From the NCBI RefSeq assembly GCF_001179925.1, contig NZ_CVSF01000031.1, forward strand, positions 1-39,155: 39,155 bases of DNA, in the 5' to 3' direction. The DNA comes from Candidatus Pelagibacter communis. Lineage in GTDB: Bacteria; Pseudomonadota; Alphaproteobacteria; Pelagibacterales; Pelagibacteraceae. The translations under genes were made by a program, and so were the position numbers. Below the pieces are notes generated by a model. It had not been told where the DNA came from and ran no database searches. It saw nothing but the letters and a program-made list of their open reading frames with translations. Below are positions 16,617-25,109 of this stretch, piece by piece (position 1 is the stretch's first letter; the number at the start of each line of letters is the position of its first letter).

Positions 16617-17120
16617 TTAAAAATTTTTTATGAAATTGAACATGTAACTATTTGCTCCAGGGTTTTTATCTCCAAGGCTAGCATTTGATACATGGTTATA
16701 GGAAACACTTAAACTCGACCTCTCTGAAGCAGCATAGGATAATTGAACCTCGGATTTAAATTCTAACACATGACCCAAATCTTTACCATCTCCTTCATGA
16801 TATAGTCCAGGTGCAAAACTTGGAGTTAATGTTAATCCTCCCATATCTACATTCCATTCAACTCCAGTATAAATATAGGCAGCAGAATTCTCTGTTAAAA
16901 AGCCACCTGTAATTGGAGATACGTTTCCTAGAAAAGTGGTCCTATTTAAGTTTTCATTTTGATGTTGAAAACCAACTAAAATAGATTTTTGTTTATGATC
17001 ACTAAAATCAAAATTACCTGTAAAAAAATTTAACTGATGTTCATTTGTCTTAACTTCTTCAGCAAAAGTTAAGTTAAAAGACGACATAATTATTATTAAA
17101 ATTAAAATTATTTTTTTCAT
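16617..17120 (-). CDS. PagL-like acyloxyacyl hydrolase / lipid A 3-O-deacylase family outer-membrane protein
   Basis: Small beta-barrel of the PagL family, which removes an acyl chain from lipid A in the outer membrane. The 167-residue precursor has a Sec signal (MKKIILILII...LTFA, cleavage near residue 20) and ends in Phe, as outer-membrane barrels do (FNFIKNF). The family motif is present with His143 and Ser145 in YNHVSNASLGDKNPGANSY. Where Pseudomonas PagL has its catalytic Glu, 14 residues after the His, this protein has Asn157, so activity is uncertain. The gene is inserted tightly between ccmH and the lldD pair (gaps of 26 and 9 bases). Confidence 0.8.
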   Translation of the reverse strand: MKKIILILIIIMSSFNLTFAEEVKTNEHQLNFFTGNFDFSDHKQKSILVGFQHQNENLNRTTFLGNVSPITGGFLTENSAAYIYTGVEWNVDMGGLTLTPSFAPGLYHEGDGKDLGHVLEFKSEVQLSYAASERSSLSVSYNHVSNASLGDKNPGANSYMFNFIKNF

Positions 17121-17146
17121 ATTTACTTATCTTCTTAACAGATTAT

Positions 17147-17509
17147 TTAATAATTTTTATTTGTTTTTTTCAATATTATTGCACCACCAAATAAGAAGAT
17201 CAATAGAGGTAAAAACCATAATAAATAAGTATTTTTATTTAATTTTGGATCATATAAAATCCACTCTCCATATTTTCCAGACAAAAAATTATAAATTTGA
17301 TCTTCAGATAAACCTTCATCTATTTTTTTATTAACTACAATTTTTAAACTATTAGCAAATTCTGAATCTGAGTCATAAACAGATTGACCTTGGCAAATTA
17401 AACATCTCAAATTTTTGGTTATCTTAGTTTGTAACTCAAATTCGTCAGCCTTTAATTGAGTTAAGTTTGAAAATAAAACTAAAATTAAAATAATTTTAAG
17501 TATCTTCAT
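17147..17509 (-). CDS. ccmH: Cytochrome c maturation protein CcmH
   Basis: Periplasmic thiol protein that reduces apocytochrome c before haem attachment. The 120 residues include a signal peptide (1-21), the redox motif in LRCLICQGQ (Cys36 and Cys39), the conserved helical segment through GKYGEWILYDP, and a C-terminal membrane helix at about 100-116. This is the short form without the CcmI-like TPR extension. It overlaps the ccmG stop region by 4 bases and is the last gene of the ccm series here; ccmA, ccmB and ccmI are not in the window. Confidence 0.95.
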   Translation of the reverse strand: MKILKIILILVLFSNLTQLKADEFELQTKITKNLRCLICQGQSVYDSDSEFANSLKIVVNKKIDEGLSEDQIYNFLSGKYGEWILYDPKLNKNTYLLWFLPLLIFLFGGAIILKKTNKNY

Positions 17510-18024
17510 TTTAAAAAACTTTCAATGTCCTTCATTGTTTTAGTATTAAGCGGGCCAATTATTCTTTTTATAATTTGGTTTTGATGAATTAAAAATGTTT
17601 CAGGGACTCCGTAAGCTCCCCATTCAATTGCGATTGTACCATCTTTATCAACTAAAATCTTATTATATGGATTTCCTAATTCTTTAATAAATTTTTTAGC
17701 ATTTTCATAGTTATCCTTATAATTTAAGCCAATTATTTCTAAATTATTAATTTTACTTAAATTAACGAGAAACATATGTTCATCCTTACAAGGCACACAC
17801 CAAGACGCCCAAATGTTGAACAAGTAAAATTTGTTTTGATTAAAAATATCTTCAGAATTTATTATTTCCTTCTCAAAAAAATTTATTGAAGAAAAATAAG
17901 GAATATTTTTTTTTAACTCGCTTTTTGGCTGATAAAAATTTGGCTTTTTTAATCCTTTATAAAAAATTACAAACAAAAAAATAAAAGAAATAATTGTTAA
18001 TGAATAAATAATCTTATTTTTCAT
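17506..18024 (-). CDS. ccmG: Thiol:disulfide interchange protein CcmG/DsbE
   Basis: Membrane-anchored periplasmic thioredoxin-like reductant of the cytochrome c maturation pathway. With the ATG at 18024 the protein has 172 residues: an N-terminal anchor helix (about 5-25), then a thioredoxin fold with WASWCVPC (Cys76 and Cys79) and the cis-proline region YGVPETFLI. This ATG overlaps the ccmF stop as ATGA, which argues against the longer frame that opens at 18087 inside ccmF. The 3' end overlaps the ccmH start by 4 bases. Confidence 0.94.
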   Translation of the reverse strand: MKNKIIYSLTIISFIFLFVIFYKGLKKPNFYQPKSELKKNIPYFSSINFFEKEIINSEDIFNQNKFYLFNIWASWCVPCKDEHMFLVNLSKINNLEIIGLNYKDNYENAKKFIKELGNPYNKILVDKDGTIAIEWGAYGVPETFLIHQNQIIKRIIGPLNTKTMKDIESFLK

Positions 18025-19895
18025 TCGATCCTTCTTGTAAAAAAACTTAAAATTCCACCTGCAGAAATCAATAATACAGATACCCATATCCAGAGCATGA
18101 AAGGTTTTACTTGATATCTAATATTAAAATATTCCTCATCTTTAACTGTATTCATAGTTATAAATTTATCATTAAAAAATGTGGTTTTAATATCAGCTTC
18201 ACTAGTTATGATGTTTGGTTGATTATAAATTCTGAGCTCAGGTTGCAATTTATCTTCTAGATCATTTTCCTTGATAGAAAAATATCCTTTAAAAGATATA
18301 TAATTTTTTTCTTCAAATTTTTTCAAATCGTTAAAGATTATTTGAAATTTATTATTGTCAAATTTTTCACCTACTTTTAAATTTGTTATTATTTCACTTG
18401 AAAAAATATTGTTAAATAAAATACTAAGAATTAAAAGACTAAATCCAAAATGCGATAAATTTTGAGAAGTATTTTTAAATTTTTTTGAAAAAAAATCTCG
18501 AATATTTACAAGAAATAAATATAGAGCACTTCCAATCAATACAGTGTTGATTAAAAGATTAACATTTAATTTTTTTATAATTAGAAAAGATATCAACATA
18601 GATATTATAAAAATTACAACCAAATAAAATTTTCCAATGATTTCTGACTTTATCCATTTTAGTTGGGGACCAATTGCCATAAAAATTAAAAACGGAATTA
18701 AAAAAGGAGCAATTAATTTGTGATAAAAAGGTGGGCCAACAGAAATTTGTTCAGATGATAATACATCTAAAAATATTGGATAAATAGTCCCAACTAAAAC
18801 TACAGATAAAAAATACATCATAAACCAATTATTAATTAATAATGATGTCTCTTTGCTAATTATAGAAAAAGAAAATGATTTATCTTTTTCTAATTTATGA
18901 AAAGCAAAAAAAATAAATAAAGAAATAAAAATCAATATGAATAAAAAAGTTAATATATATAAACCTCTTTCAGGGTCATTAGCAAAAGTATGAACTGAAT
19001 TTAAAATTCCAGAACGTACTAAAAATGTTCCACACATACTTAGTGTAAAAGTGGTTATTGATAAAATTATAACCCAAGAACTTAAAGAAGACCTTTTTTC
19101 TAAAACTAAAATACAATGCAATAAAGTCGTAAGTGCTAGCCATGGCATTAATGAAACGTTTTCGACTGGATCCCAAAACCAGAAACCTCCCCATCCCAAC
19201 TCATAATAAGCCCAGATTGATCCTAACAAAATTCCTAAAGTTAAAAATATCCACGAGGCCAGTACCCAATTTTTAATATGCACAGCCCAAGTTTTTGAAA
19301 TATAATTCAATGTAGTTGCTGCAAGAACACTAGAGAAAATAATTGAAGAACCAACGTAACCTAAATACAAAATTGGAGGGTGAATAGCTAAAGCAGGGTC
19401 TTGTAAAATTGGATTAAGACCCATTCCTTCTTTTGGTACTGGGAATAAATAATTAAATGGGTTAGATGATTTTATTAAAAAAATAAAAAATCCAATAATT
19501 ATTATTTGTTGAAAAAGTACAGTCAATATTCTATATTTTTTTAACAATTCTCTTGATTTGATCAAAAATATAAAAATAAATAAAGTTAAAACTAATAACC
19601 ATAATAACAAACTCCCCTCATGGTTACCCCAGGTACCTACTATCTTATAGAATAAAGGTTTTGTGGTATGAGAATTATTAAATACAGTTTCATTACTGAA
19701 ATCTGAATAAATAAAAGAAAAAATTAATCCTAAGAAACTTATAAAAACTAAAAATAATTGGATAAATGAAAAAGTTATTATTTTATAATCTAATATTTGT
19801 TTATCTTTAAAATTTTTAATTGAGAAGAAAAAGATTGGTAAAGAAGAAACAAATCCTAGAAGAAGAGCATAATATCCTAAAGAACTATATAACAT
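18021..19895 (-). CDS. ccmF: Haem lyase subunit CcmF
   Basis: Multi-pass inner-membrane protein that attaches haem to apocytochrome c together with CcmH/CcmI. The 624 residues form many hydrophobic helices and contain the haem-handling tryptophan-rich WWD segment in WGGFWFWDPVENVSLMPW (235-252), plus conserved histidines flanking it (GTWGNHEGS at 87-95 and AIHPP at 170-174). It starts with ATG directly after the ccmE stop and overlaps ccmG by 4 bases. Its length is close to the normal 630-660. Confidence 0.96.
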   Translation of the reverse strand: MLYSSLGYYALLLGFVSSLPIFFFSIKNFKDKQILDYKIITFSFIQLFLVFISFLGLIFSFIYSDFSNETVFNNSHTTKPLFYKIVGTWGNHEGSLLLWLLVLTLFIFIFLIKSRELLKKYRILTVLFQQIIIIGFFIFLIKSSNPFNYLFPVPKEGMGLNPILQDPALAIHPPILYLGYVGSSIIFSSVLAATTLNYISKTWAVHIKNWVLASWIFLTLGILLGSIWAYYELGWGGFWFWDPVENVSLMPWLALTTLLHCILVLEKRSSLSSWVIILSITTFTLSMCGTFLVRSGILNSVHTFANDPERGLYILTFLFILIFISLFIFFAFHKLEKDKSFSFSIISKETSLLINNWFMMYFLSVVLVGTIYPIFLDVLSSEQISVGPPFYHKLIAPFLIPFLIFMAIGPQLKWIKSEIIGKFYLVVIFIISMLISFLIIKKLNVNLLINTVLIGSALYLFLVNIRDFFSKKFKNTSQNLSHFGFSLLILSILFNNIFSSEIITNLKVGEKFDNNKFQIIFNDLKKFEEKNYISFKGYFSIKENDLEDKLQPELRIYNQPNIITSEADIKTTFFNDKFITMNTVKDEEYFNIRYQVKPFMLWIWVSVLLISAGGILSFFTRRIE

Positions 19896-20315
19896 TTATT
19901 TTTCTCCTATAGCCTCTTTTACCTCTGGCGGCATATAATTTTCATCATGTTTAGCCAGAATTTTTGAAGCTTTGAAAAAAGATCTATCCTTTAAAAACCC
20001 TTCAGCAACTACTCCTTTGCCTTCAGAAAAAAGATTAGGCACAACTCCAGAATAAGTAACATTAATTTCATTTTTAAAGTCTGTTATTATGAAATTTATT
20101 TCATTACTTGATATATCTATAGAGTTTTTTTTAACCATACCACCGATTCTAATTTTTTTATTTTCTAGTTCTCCTAATTCTTTTACATCTGAGGGAGATT
20201 TAAAATAAACTACATTTTCCTCTAAAGATTTTAGAACTAAATAAGTTGATAAAATTAAAGATAAAAAAATTAAAACTATAAAAAAAAATCTTAATTTAAC
20301 TTTTTGACCATACAT
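19896..20315 (-). CDS. ccmE: Haem chaperone CcmE
   Basis: Periplasmic haem carrier that takes haem from CcmC and hands it to CcmF. The 139 residues have an N-terminal anchor helix (9-27), the OB-fold core (IRIGGMV at 55-61, [14 protein letters not shown] at 77-90) and the haem-binding motif [11 protein letters not shown] with His123, which forms the covalent bond to haem, and Tyr127. The gene is adjacent to ccmF with no gap and lies 10 bases after ccmD. Confidence 0.96.
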   Translation of the reverse strand: MYGQKVKLRFFFIVLIFLSLILSTYLVLKSLEENVVYFKSPSDVKELGELENKKIRIGGMVKKNSIDISSNEINFIITDFKNEINVTYSGVVPNLFSEGKGVVAEGFLKDRSFFKASKILAKHDENYMPPEVKEAIGEK

Positions 20316-20325
20316 GGTTTAAAAG

Positions 20326-20553
20326 TTAAATGCTCTGGCTGCTAGATAAAATTTCTTTATTGATAATTCGAGATCTTGCAACTTCAGCTTTTTTAGAATC
20401 TAGGTTTCCGTATTTAGACACAAATTTATTTCTTTCTTTAATATATTGAATTTTAATCACTACATATAAAGTTAAAAAACTTAAAAATGTAAAAGAAAAT
20501 GAAGACCAAACATAAATTCCGTATCCATTCATATGTAACAGTTCATTAATCAT
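20326..20553 (-). CDS. ccmD: Haem exporter accessory protein CcmD
   Basis: Small single-helix protein that stabilises the CcmC-CcmE haem-loading complex. The 75 residues contain the weak but recognisable CcmD start (MNGYGIYVWSSFSFTF at 8-23), a membrane helix to about residue 36 and a charged tail that is longer than usual (E. coli CcmD has 69 residues). Position is the strongest evidence: it overlaps ccmC by 4 bases and precedes ccmE by 10. The true start could be Met8 instead of Met1, since family members usually begin close to the GYG segment. Confidence 0.85.
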   Translation of the reverse strand: MINELLHMNGYGIYVWSSFSFTFLSFLTLYVVIKIQYIKERNKFVSKYGNLDSKKAEVARSRIINKEILSSSQSI

Positions 20554-21257
20554 AATCTGTCTAAGCCTTTATTTTTAATTTTTATCAGTTCTGTATTATA
20601 TTTCATTAAAAAAATCAGCAAAGAAAATAGAGTAAATGCCGCAGTCATTATTAGTAATGGAAATAACATTGAGGGATGAATTGAGGTTTTGGATAATAAG
20701 TTTATCGAAGCGGGTTGGTGTAAAGTATTCCACCAATCAACAGAATATTTTATAATTGGTACATTAATAATTCCAAAAATAGTTATGATAGTTGTTATCT
20801 TAAAAACATTCTCTTTATCTGCATAAATTCTCCATGCAATCAAATACATCAGATAAAATAAAGCCAAAATTAACATCGATGTAATTCGTGCATCCCATGC
20901 CCACCAAGTTCCCCACGTAGGTTTCCCCCATATCGAACCAGTAACTAAAGCAATGATATTAAAAACTAGCCCTGAGGGAGCTAAACTTTTTGCGATTAAA
21001 AATAAGTGTTTGTTTTTAAAAATAAATCCACTTAGTGATAACAAGGTTATAGAGGAAAAAATTCCTAATGAAATCCAAGCTGCAGGTACATGTACATACA
21101 TTATTCTGACAGAATGACTTTGTTTGTAATCCTCTGGAGATAGAATTAAAGACTCAACTAAACCTAAAAAAAACACCACAATGAATAATGCCATTACATA
21201 CTTTGGTGCTTTTGATGTAATTAAAAATATTCTGTTTGGTTCTAAAAATTTAAACAT
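20550..21257 (-). CDS. ccmC: Haem exporter protein CcmC
   Basis: Inner-membrane protein that loads haem onto CcmE. The 235 residues show six hydrophobic helices, the WWD tryptophan-rich motif in WGTWWAWDARITSML (115-129) and the two periplasmic haem-ligand histidines, one in MYVHVPAAW (His56) and one in NTLHQPASI. It is the first gene of the ccmCDEFGH run; a structured element lies 35 to 103 bases upstream and may control the whole run. Confidence 0.96.
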   Translation of the reverse strand: MFKFLEPNRIFLITSKAPKYVMALFIVVFFLGLVESLILSPEDYKQSHSVRIMYVHVPAAWISLGIFSSITLLSLSGFIFKNKHLFLIAKSLAPSGLVFNIIALVTGSIWGKPTWGTWWAWDARITSMLILALFYLMYLIAWRIYADKENVFKITTIITIFGIINVPIIKYSVDWWNTLHQPASINLLSKTSIHPSMLFPLLIMTAAFTLFSLLIFLMKYNTELIKIKNKGLDRL

Positions 21258-21291
21258 AGTTTATTTTAGGATTGTTTTAGTACGAAAAATA

Positions 21292-21360
21292 TATCTGATC
21301 AAGAATGTAGAGGGAGATAATGTTTAGGGGTAAATTTAACACTCCTGATCAGATAATCAG
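21292..21360 (-). promoter_or_regulatory. Inverted-repeat leader element upstream of ccmC (attenuator-like)
   Basis: A perfect 10-bp inverted repeat (21292-21301 and 21346-21355, core ATCTGATCA/TGATCAGAT) encloses 44 bases. Read on the minus strand, the enclosed part can add GGAG/CTCC and TGTT/AACA pairs, and the 3' arm is followed by ATATTTTT. The 5' arm can instead pair with bases just before it (CTGAT/ATCAG, 21345-21360), so two folds exclude each other, as in attenuators and riboswitches. It could also end hspQ transcription. No known riboswitch class was recognised. Confidence 0.5.
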
Positions 21361-21421
21361 AATAGATTAATTTAAGTCTATGTCTAAGATTTGAACTAAA
21401 TGTGTTTAAATAATGTATTTC

Positions 21422-21742
21422 TTAATTTGAAGGCTTAAAATAACTAGACCCTTTTTTACCTGAAAAAATCTCTTCTATCAGAGGATGTTTAATCGGCTCA
21501 TCAGAGTCATCAATTAAAAGGTTTTGCTCTGATACATATGCTTCATATGTTATTTCATCATTCTCGGCTAATAAATGATAAAACGGCTGATCTTTTCTGG
21601 GTCTTACATTTTTTGGAATTGATTGATACCACTCTTCTGAATTATTAAATTCAAAATCAACATCGTGAATTACACCTCTGAATTCAAAATGCTTGTGCTT
21701 TACGATATCTCCAATTGAAAATTTTGCTTTTTGTACTGACAT
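21422..21742 (-). CDS. hspQ: Heat shock protein HspQ (YccV family)
   Basis: Small protein related to HspQ, which in E. coli binds hemimethylated DNA and acts as a specificity factor for Lon protease. The 106 residues follow the family pattern: FSIGDIVKHKHFEFRGVIHDVD (start of the fold), WYQSIPKNVRPRKDQPFYHLL and EAYVSEQNLL. The length matches the E. coli protein (105). It is separated from ccmC by 164 bases that hold the inverted-repeat element, so it may form its own transcript. The protein's role in SAR11 is not known. Confidence 0.9.
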   Translation of the reverse strand: MSVQKAKFSIGDIVKHKHFEFRGVIHDVDFEFNNSEEWYQSIPKNVRPRKDQPFYHLLAENDEITYEAYVSEQNLLIDDSDEPIKHPLIEEIFSGKKGSSYFKPSN

Positions 21743-21831
21743 TGCTTTTAATATGGAGATTTAAAATTAAAAATCAATAAGAAAAAATATAAAGTTTTTA
21801 TGAAGAGCCTAATTATGTTAATATCTTTTAA

Positions 21832-22383
21832 GTGAATAAATCTTTTTTTAAATTTCTCACAGATTTTGGACCTCTTGCAATATTTTTTTTATACTACTAT
21901 AGGAATGATAAAGATATCTCTATAGCGATACCCCCACTAATAATTGCGACATTAATATCATTAATTATCGTTTGGATTTTTGAAAAAAAAATACCTCCAA
22001 TGCCTTTATTGAGTGGAATCTTAATAACTTTTTTTGGAGGATTAACTATTTATTTCAATGATCCAATATTTATTTACATAAAACCGACTATAATTAACAT
22101 TATGTTTGCACTTGCTTTATTTTTTGGAAAGTACTTTACCAAAGAGCCGATCTTAAAAAAGATTATGGGTAAATCAATACCTTTAACAGATGTTGGTTGG
22201 GAAATACTTAATAGAAGATGGATGTTTTTTTTCTTTGGGCTCGCTTTACTAAATGAATTTGTATGGAGAACTCAAACAGAGGAATTTTGGGTCAATTTCA
22301 AAGTTTGGGGAATGCTTCCAATAACAATTATTTTTACTGGTTTTCAAATTGGTTTAATCAATAAATATAAAATAAATGAGTAG
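21832..22383 (+). CDS. yciB: Inner membrane-spanning protein YciB (IspZ, septation protein A family)
   Basis: Integral membrane protein implicated in cell-envelope maintenance and division in other bacteria. The 183 residues begin at a GTG (21832) with MNKSFFKFLTDFGPLAIFFL, the standard family N-terminus. Five to six hydrophobic helices follow, with the conserved motifs KPTIINIMFALALFFG and LNRRWMFFFFGLALLNEFVWR in the second half. The 3' end overlaps the DUF2794 gene by 8 bases, so the two are coupled. It diverges from hspQ across an 89-base gap. Confidence 0.93.
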   Translation: MNKSFFKFLTDFGPLAIFFLYYYRNDKDISIAIPPLIIATLISLIIVWIFEKKIPPMPLLSGILITFFGGLTIYFNDPIFIYIKPTIINIMFALALFFGKYFTKEPILKKIMGKSIPLTDVGWEILNRRWMFFFFGLALLNEFVWRTQTEEFWVNFKVWGMLPITIIFTGFQIGLINKYKINE

Positions 22384-22720
22384 TAACTTAAAGTTAATCA
22401 TCAACAACAACCATAAAATAATAGAAGATAAATATTTTTTTGAAAAAGAAGAATTAAAAATAATATTAGACTTGTATGCTAAAATGGTTTCGGAGGGATC
22501 TTGGAAAGATTATGGTTTAAATATATCAAGCAGACAAGTCGGATTTAGTGTGTTCAAAAATGCTGCAGAAAACGCACTTTATAAAATTTGTAAAAATTTC
22601 AAGCCTAAAAGTAAAAATCTAAAATATTTAATTACTGATACAAATGGTAAAATTTTAAAAAATTCACATGATTTGAGTTTGTTACTTAAAAATACAAACT
22701 GGAAAAAACTTAAAGACTAA
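22376..22720 (+). CDS. DUF2794 family protein
   Basis: A 114-residue protein of DUF2794, a family found mostly in alphaproteobacteria and without known function. Recognisable features are FEKEELKIILDLYAKMVSEG (22-41), the adjacent WKDYGLNISSRQVGFSVFKNA, and LYKICKN. It overlaps yciB by 8 bases and ends 2 bases before the convergent Bax-inhibitor-1 gene. No membrane segment or signal is present, so it should be cytoplasmic. Confidence 0.85.
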   Translation: MSSNLKLIINNNHKIIEDKYFFEKEELKIILDLYAKMVSEGSWKDYGLNISSRQVGFSVFKNAAENALYKICKNFKPKSKNLKYLITDTNGKILKNSHDLSLLLKNTNWKKLKD

Positions 22721-22722
22721 AA

Positions 22723-23484
22723 TTATCTTCTTTGACCAAAAAGTCTTAAGAGCATAATAAATAGATTTATGAAATCAAGATAAAGAGTTAAAGCTCCCAT
22801 TACAGCTTTTTTACCCATTAGTTCCCCAGAATCTGAGGCTGTATACATATTTTTAATTTTTTGAGTATCATATGCAGTCAGTCCCACAAATATCAAAACT
22901 CCTAAAATTGAAATCACAAAGTACATCATTGTCGATTTCATAAAAATATTAACTAATGAAGCAATTATAATTCCAATTAGTCCCATCATCAAAAAAGATC
23001 CTAATTTAGTAAGGTCTCTTTTGGTAGTGTAACCATATATACTCATTGCACCAAATGTTGCAGATGTAATGAAAAACACTCTTGTTACGCTCATACCAGT
23101 GTAAACTAATAAAATTGAAGACAAAGATAACCCCATTAGAGCTGCAAAAATCCAAAAAGTAGTTTGAGCTTTCGATGCACTCATCTTATTTATTCCAAAA
23201 CTCATATAAAAAACAATTCCTAGCGGAGCTAACATTACCAGCCACTTCAATCCTGATAAATAGATGGCATTACCAATTTGTGTTAATCCCACAATGGATC
23301 CAGAGGCATCTGTAACAACTGACCATTTGAATGTTAAGAGTGCGATTATTCCAGTAAGCAAAATACCAGTTGCCATATAATTATAAACTTTAAGCATGTA
23401 GGCTCTTAAACCTTCATCTGTTACCGCAGTTTCTTGTGCTGCAGCTTTAGCTCTTGCAAGTATTCCTTTTTTGTCAAATTCCAT
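22723..23484 (-). CDS. Bax inhibitor-1 (BI-1/YbhL/YccA-like) family membrane protein
   Basis: Seven-helix membrane protein of 253 residues. The polar N-terminal 28 residues (GILARAKAAAQETAVTDEGLR) are typical of alphaproteobacterial members, and the C-terminal part has the family pattern GLTAYDTQKIKNMY followed by ALTLYLDFINLFIMLLRLFG. Bacterial homologues act as pH-sensitive calcium leak channels or as FtsH modulators; the role here is not determined. It is a single-gene unit with its own promoter, convergent with DUF2794 and divergent from the aldo/keto reductase. Confidence 0.93.
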   Translation of the reverse strand: MEFDKKGILARAKAAAQETAVTDEGLRAYMLKVYNYMATGILLTGIIALLTFKWSVVTDASGSIVGLTQIGNAIYLSGLKWLVMLAPLGIVFYMSFGINKMSASKAQTTFWIFAALMGLSLSSILLVYTGMSVTRVFFITSATFGAMSIYGYTTKRDLTKLGSFLMMGLIGIIIASLVNIFMKSTMMYFVISILGVLIFVGLTAYDTQKIKNMYTASDSGELMGKKAVMGALTLYLDFINLFIMLLRLFGQRR

Positions 23485-23492
23485 ATTGGCAA

Positions 23493-23520
23493 AATATATA
23501 GTCTTTTACTAATTATTCAA
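23493..23520 (-). promoter_or_regulatory. Candidate promoter of the BI-1 gene
   Basis: On the minus strand TTGAAT (23520-23515) and TATATT (23498-23493) are separated by 16 bases, close to the sigma-70 consensus. Transcription would begin only a few bases before the ATG at 23484, so the mRNA would be nearly leaderless; no ribosome-binding site is visible. Assigned by eye. Confidence 0.35.
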
Positions 23521-23565
23521 GATGCCTTAAAAGATTGTTAAATAAAATTTACATAAAAAACCTAA

Positions 23566-24603
23566 ATGAATTACAAAAAATTAGGAAATACTGATCTAGA
23601 TGTAAGTACAATTTGTCTCGGTACAATGACTTGGGGAGAGCAAAATACTGAAGCTGAGGGATTTGATCAGATGAATTATGCATTAGATAAAGGAGTAAAC
23701 TTTTGGGACACAGCAGAAATCTATTCAATTCCTCCAAGAGAAGAAACTTTTGGTAGCACAGAAGAAATTATAGGTAATTGGTTTGAAAAAACTAAAAATA
23801 GAAAAAAGATAATTCTTGCTTCTAAAGTATGTGGACCAATGCGAGAGTATGTTAGAGGGGGCGGTAACCAGTTCGGTAAAAAAAATATAACTAAAGCTTT
23901 AGAAGGAAGTCTAAAAAGATTAAAAACTGATTACATAGATTTATATCAACTTCACTGGCCAGAAAGAAATACAAATTTTTTTGGAAAATTAGGTTATGAA
24001 CACGAAGATGATGGTGAATGGACAAAGTTTGAAGATATTTTAGAAAATCTGAAGAAATTTATAGATCAAGGAAAAATAAGATATATTGGATTATCAAATG
24101 AAACACCTTGGGGTTTATCAAAATTTTTAGAAATATCTGAGGATAAAAGTCTTCCAAGGATGCTATCAGTTCAAAATCCCTACAATCTTCTTAATAGAAC
24201 TTATGAAGTTGGTCTTGCAGAAATGTCTGTTAGAGAAAAAGCTGGATTACTTGCTTATTCACCACTCGCATGTGGATATCTCTCGGGAAAATACAGAAAT
24301 AATCAATTACCTGAAAAGTCTAGGATAGCGTTACATAAAGACTTCTGGACTAGATACAATAAACCTAACTCCGGAAAAGCTATAGATGCTTATTATGAAA
24401 TATCACAAAAACACAATTTAGATCTAGCACAAATGAGTTTAAAATTTTTAGAAATTCAACCCTTTGTTACTTCAGTAATCATCGGTGCCACAACAATGGA
24501 GCAGTTGAAAACTAATATAGAAAGTGTAAATATAAATTTAACCAAAGAAATTATTAATGAAATTAATGAGATACAAAAAATTTATCCAAACCCATGTCCA
24601 TAA
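23566..24603 (+). CDS. Aldo/keto reductase (Tas/YdjG-like)
   Basis: NADPH-dependent oxidoreductase with a TIM-barrel fold. In the 345 residues the catalytic tetrad is complete: Asp48 and Tyr53 in WDTAEIYSIP, Lys87 in ASKVCG and His130 in YQLHWPE. Length and sequence, including the long insert after the His (ERNTNFFGKLGY), match the Tas subgroup of E. coli (346 residues). The physiological substrate is not known. The 3' end overlaps the IalB-like gene by 10 bases, giving an operon with ialB-like and argG. Confidence 0.92.
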   Translation: MNYKKLGNTDLDVSTICLGTMTWGEQNTEAEGFDQMNYALDKGVNFWDTAEIYSIPPREETFGSTEEIIGNWFEKTKNRKKIILASKVCGPMREYVRGGGNQFGKKNITKALEGSLKRLKTDYIDLYQLHWPERNTNFFGKLGYEHEDDGEWTKFEDILENLKKFIDQGKIRYIGLSNETPWGLSKFLEISEDKSLPRMLSVQNPYNLLNRTYEVGLAEMSVREKAGLLAYSPLACGYLSGKYRNNQLPEKSRIALHKDFWTRYNKPNSGKAIDAYYEISQKHNLDLAQMSLKFLEIQPFVTSVIIGATTMEQLKTNIESVNINLTKEIINEINEIQKIYPNPCP

Positions 24604-25106
24604 CTAAAAGAATTATTATTTTATTTTCAGTTACTATTTTGTTTTTTCTATCAACTGCTCAAGCACAAGACCTAAAACAAATCGGTAAGTATAAAGATTG
24701 GAAAACTATGATTTTAGTTGAACCAACTGGCACTGTTTGTTTTGCACAATCTTCTCCTGTTTTACAAGCTCCAAAATCTAATAAAAGAGACGCTAGATTA
24801 TTTGTTACTTTTAGGCCAAGTGAAAAAATTACTGATGAAATAAGTGCAAGCTCTGGGTATGAATTTAACAAAAATAATTCTGTAACAGCTACTTCAGGAA
24901 AAAATAAAATAAAATTTGATATTATACAACAAGGCTTTGCTTGGATAGCTGATAATAAAATTGAAAAAAAAATGGTTAAAGTTATGAAAAAAGGATCTCG
25001 AATTATGATCACAGGATATAACCAAAAAGGATCACAAACAATAGACCATTACTCCCTTTTAGGTTTTACAAAAGCTTACAATGCTGCAAAAACAGCTTGC
25101 AGCTAA
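24594..25106 (+). CDS. Invasion-associated locus B (IalB) family periplasmic protein
   Basis: A 170-residue precursor with a Sec signal (about 1-25, cleavage after AQA before QDL). The mature part follows the IalB family pattern: KDWKTMILVEPTGTVCFAQSSPV, a central ARLFVTFRP strand, and two cysteines (about 49 and 169) that probably pair. IalB proteins are widespread in alphaproteobacteria, including free-living ones, so the name should not be taken as evidence of invasion. It starts inside the end of the aldo/keto reductase gene and ends 3 bases before argG. Confidence 0.85.
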   Translation: MSITKRIIILFSVTILFFLSTAQAQDLKQIGKYKDWKTMILVEPTGTVCFAQSSPVLQAPKSNKRDARLFVTFRPSEKITDEISASSGYEFNKNNSVTATSGKNKIKFDIIQQGFAWIADNKIEKKMVKVMKKGSRIMITGYNQKGSQTIDHYSLLGFTKAYNAAKTACS

Positions 25107-25109
25107 TTA

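Noticed and set aside
18025..18087. Longer start for ccmG
   Set aside because: The extra 21 residues lie inside ccmF and precede the normal membrane anchor; the ATGA overlap at 18021-18024 is a better start.
24594..25106. Virulence role for the IalB-like protein
   Set aside because: The family is common in free-living alphaproteobacteria; the name comes from Bartonella and gives no evidence of invasion here.
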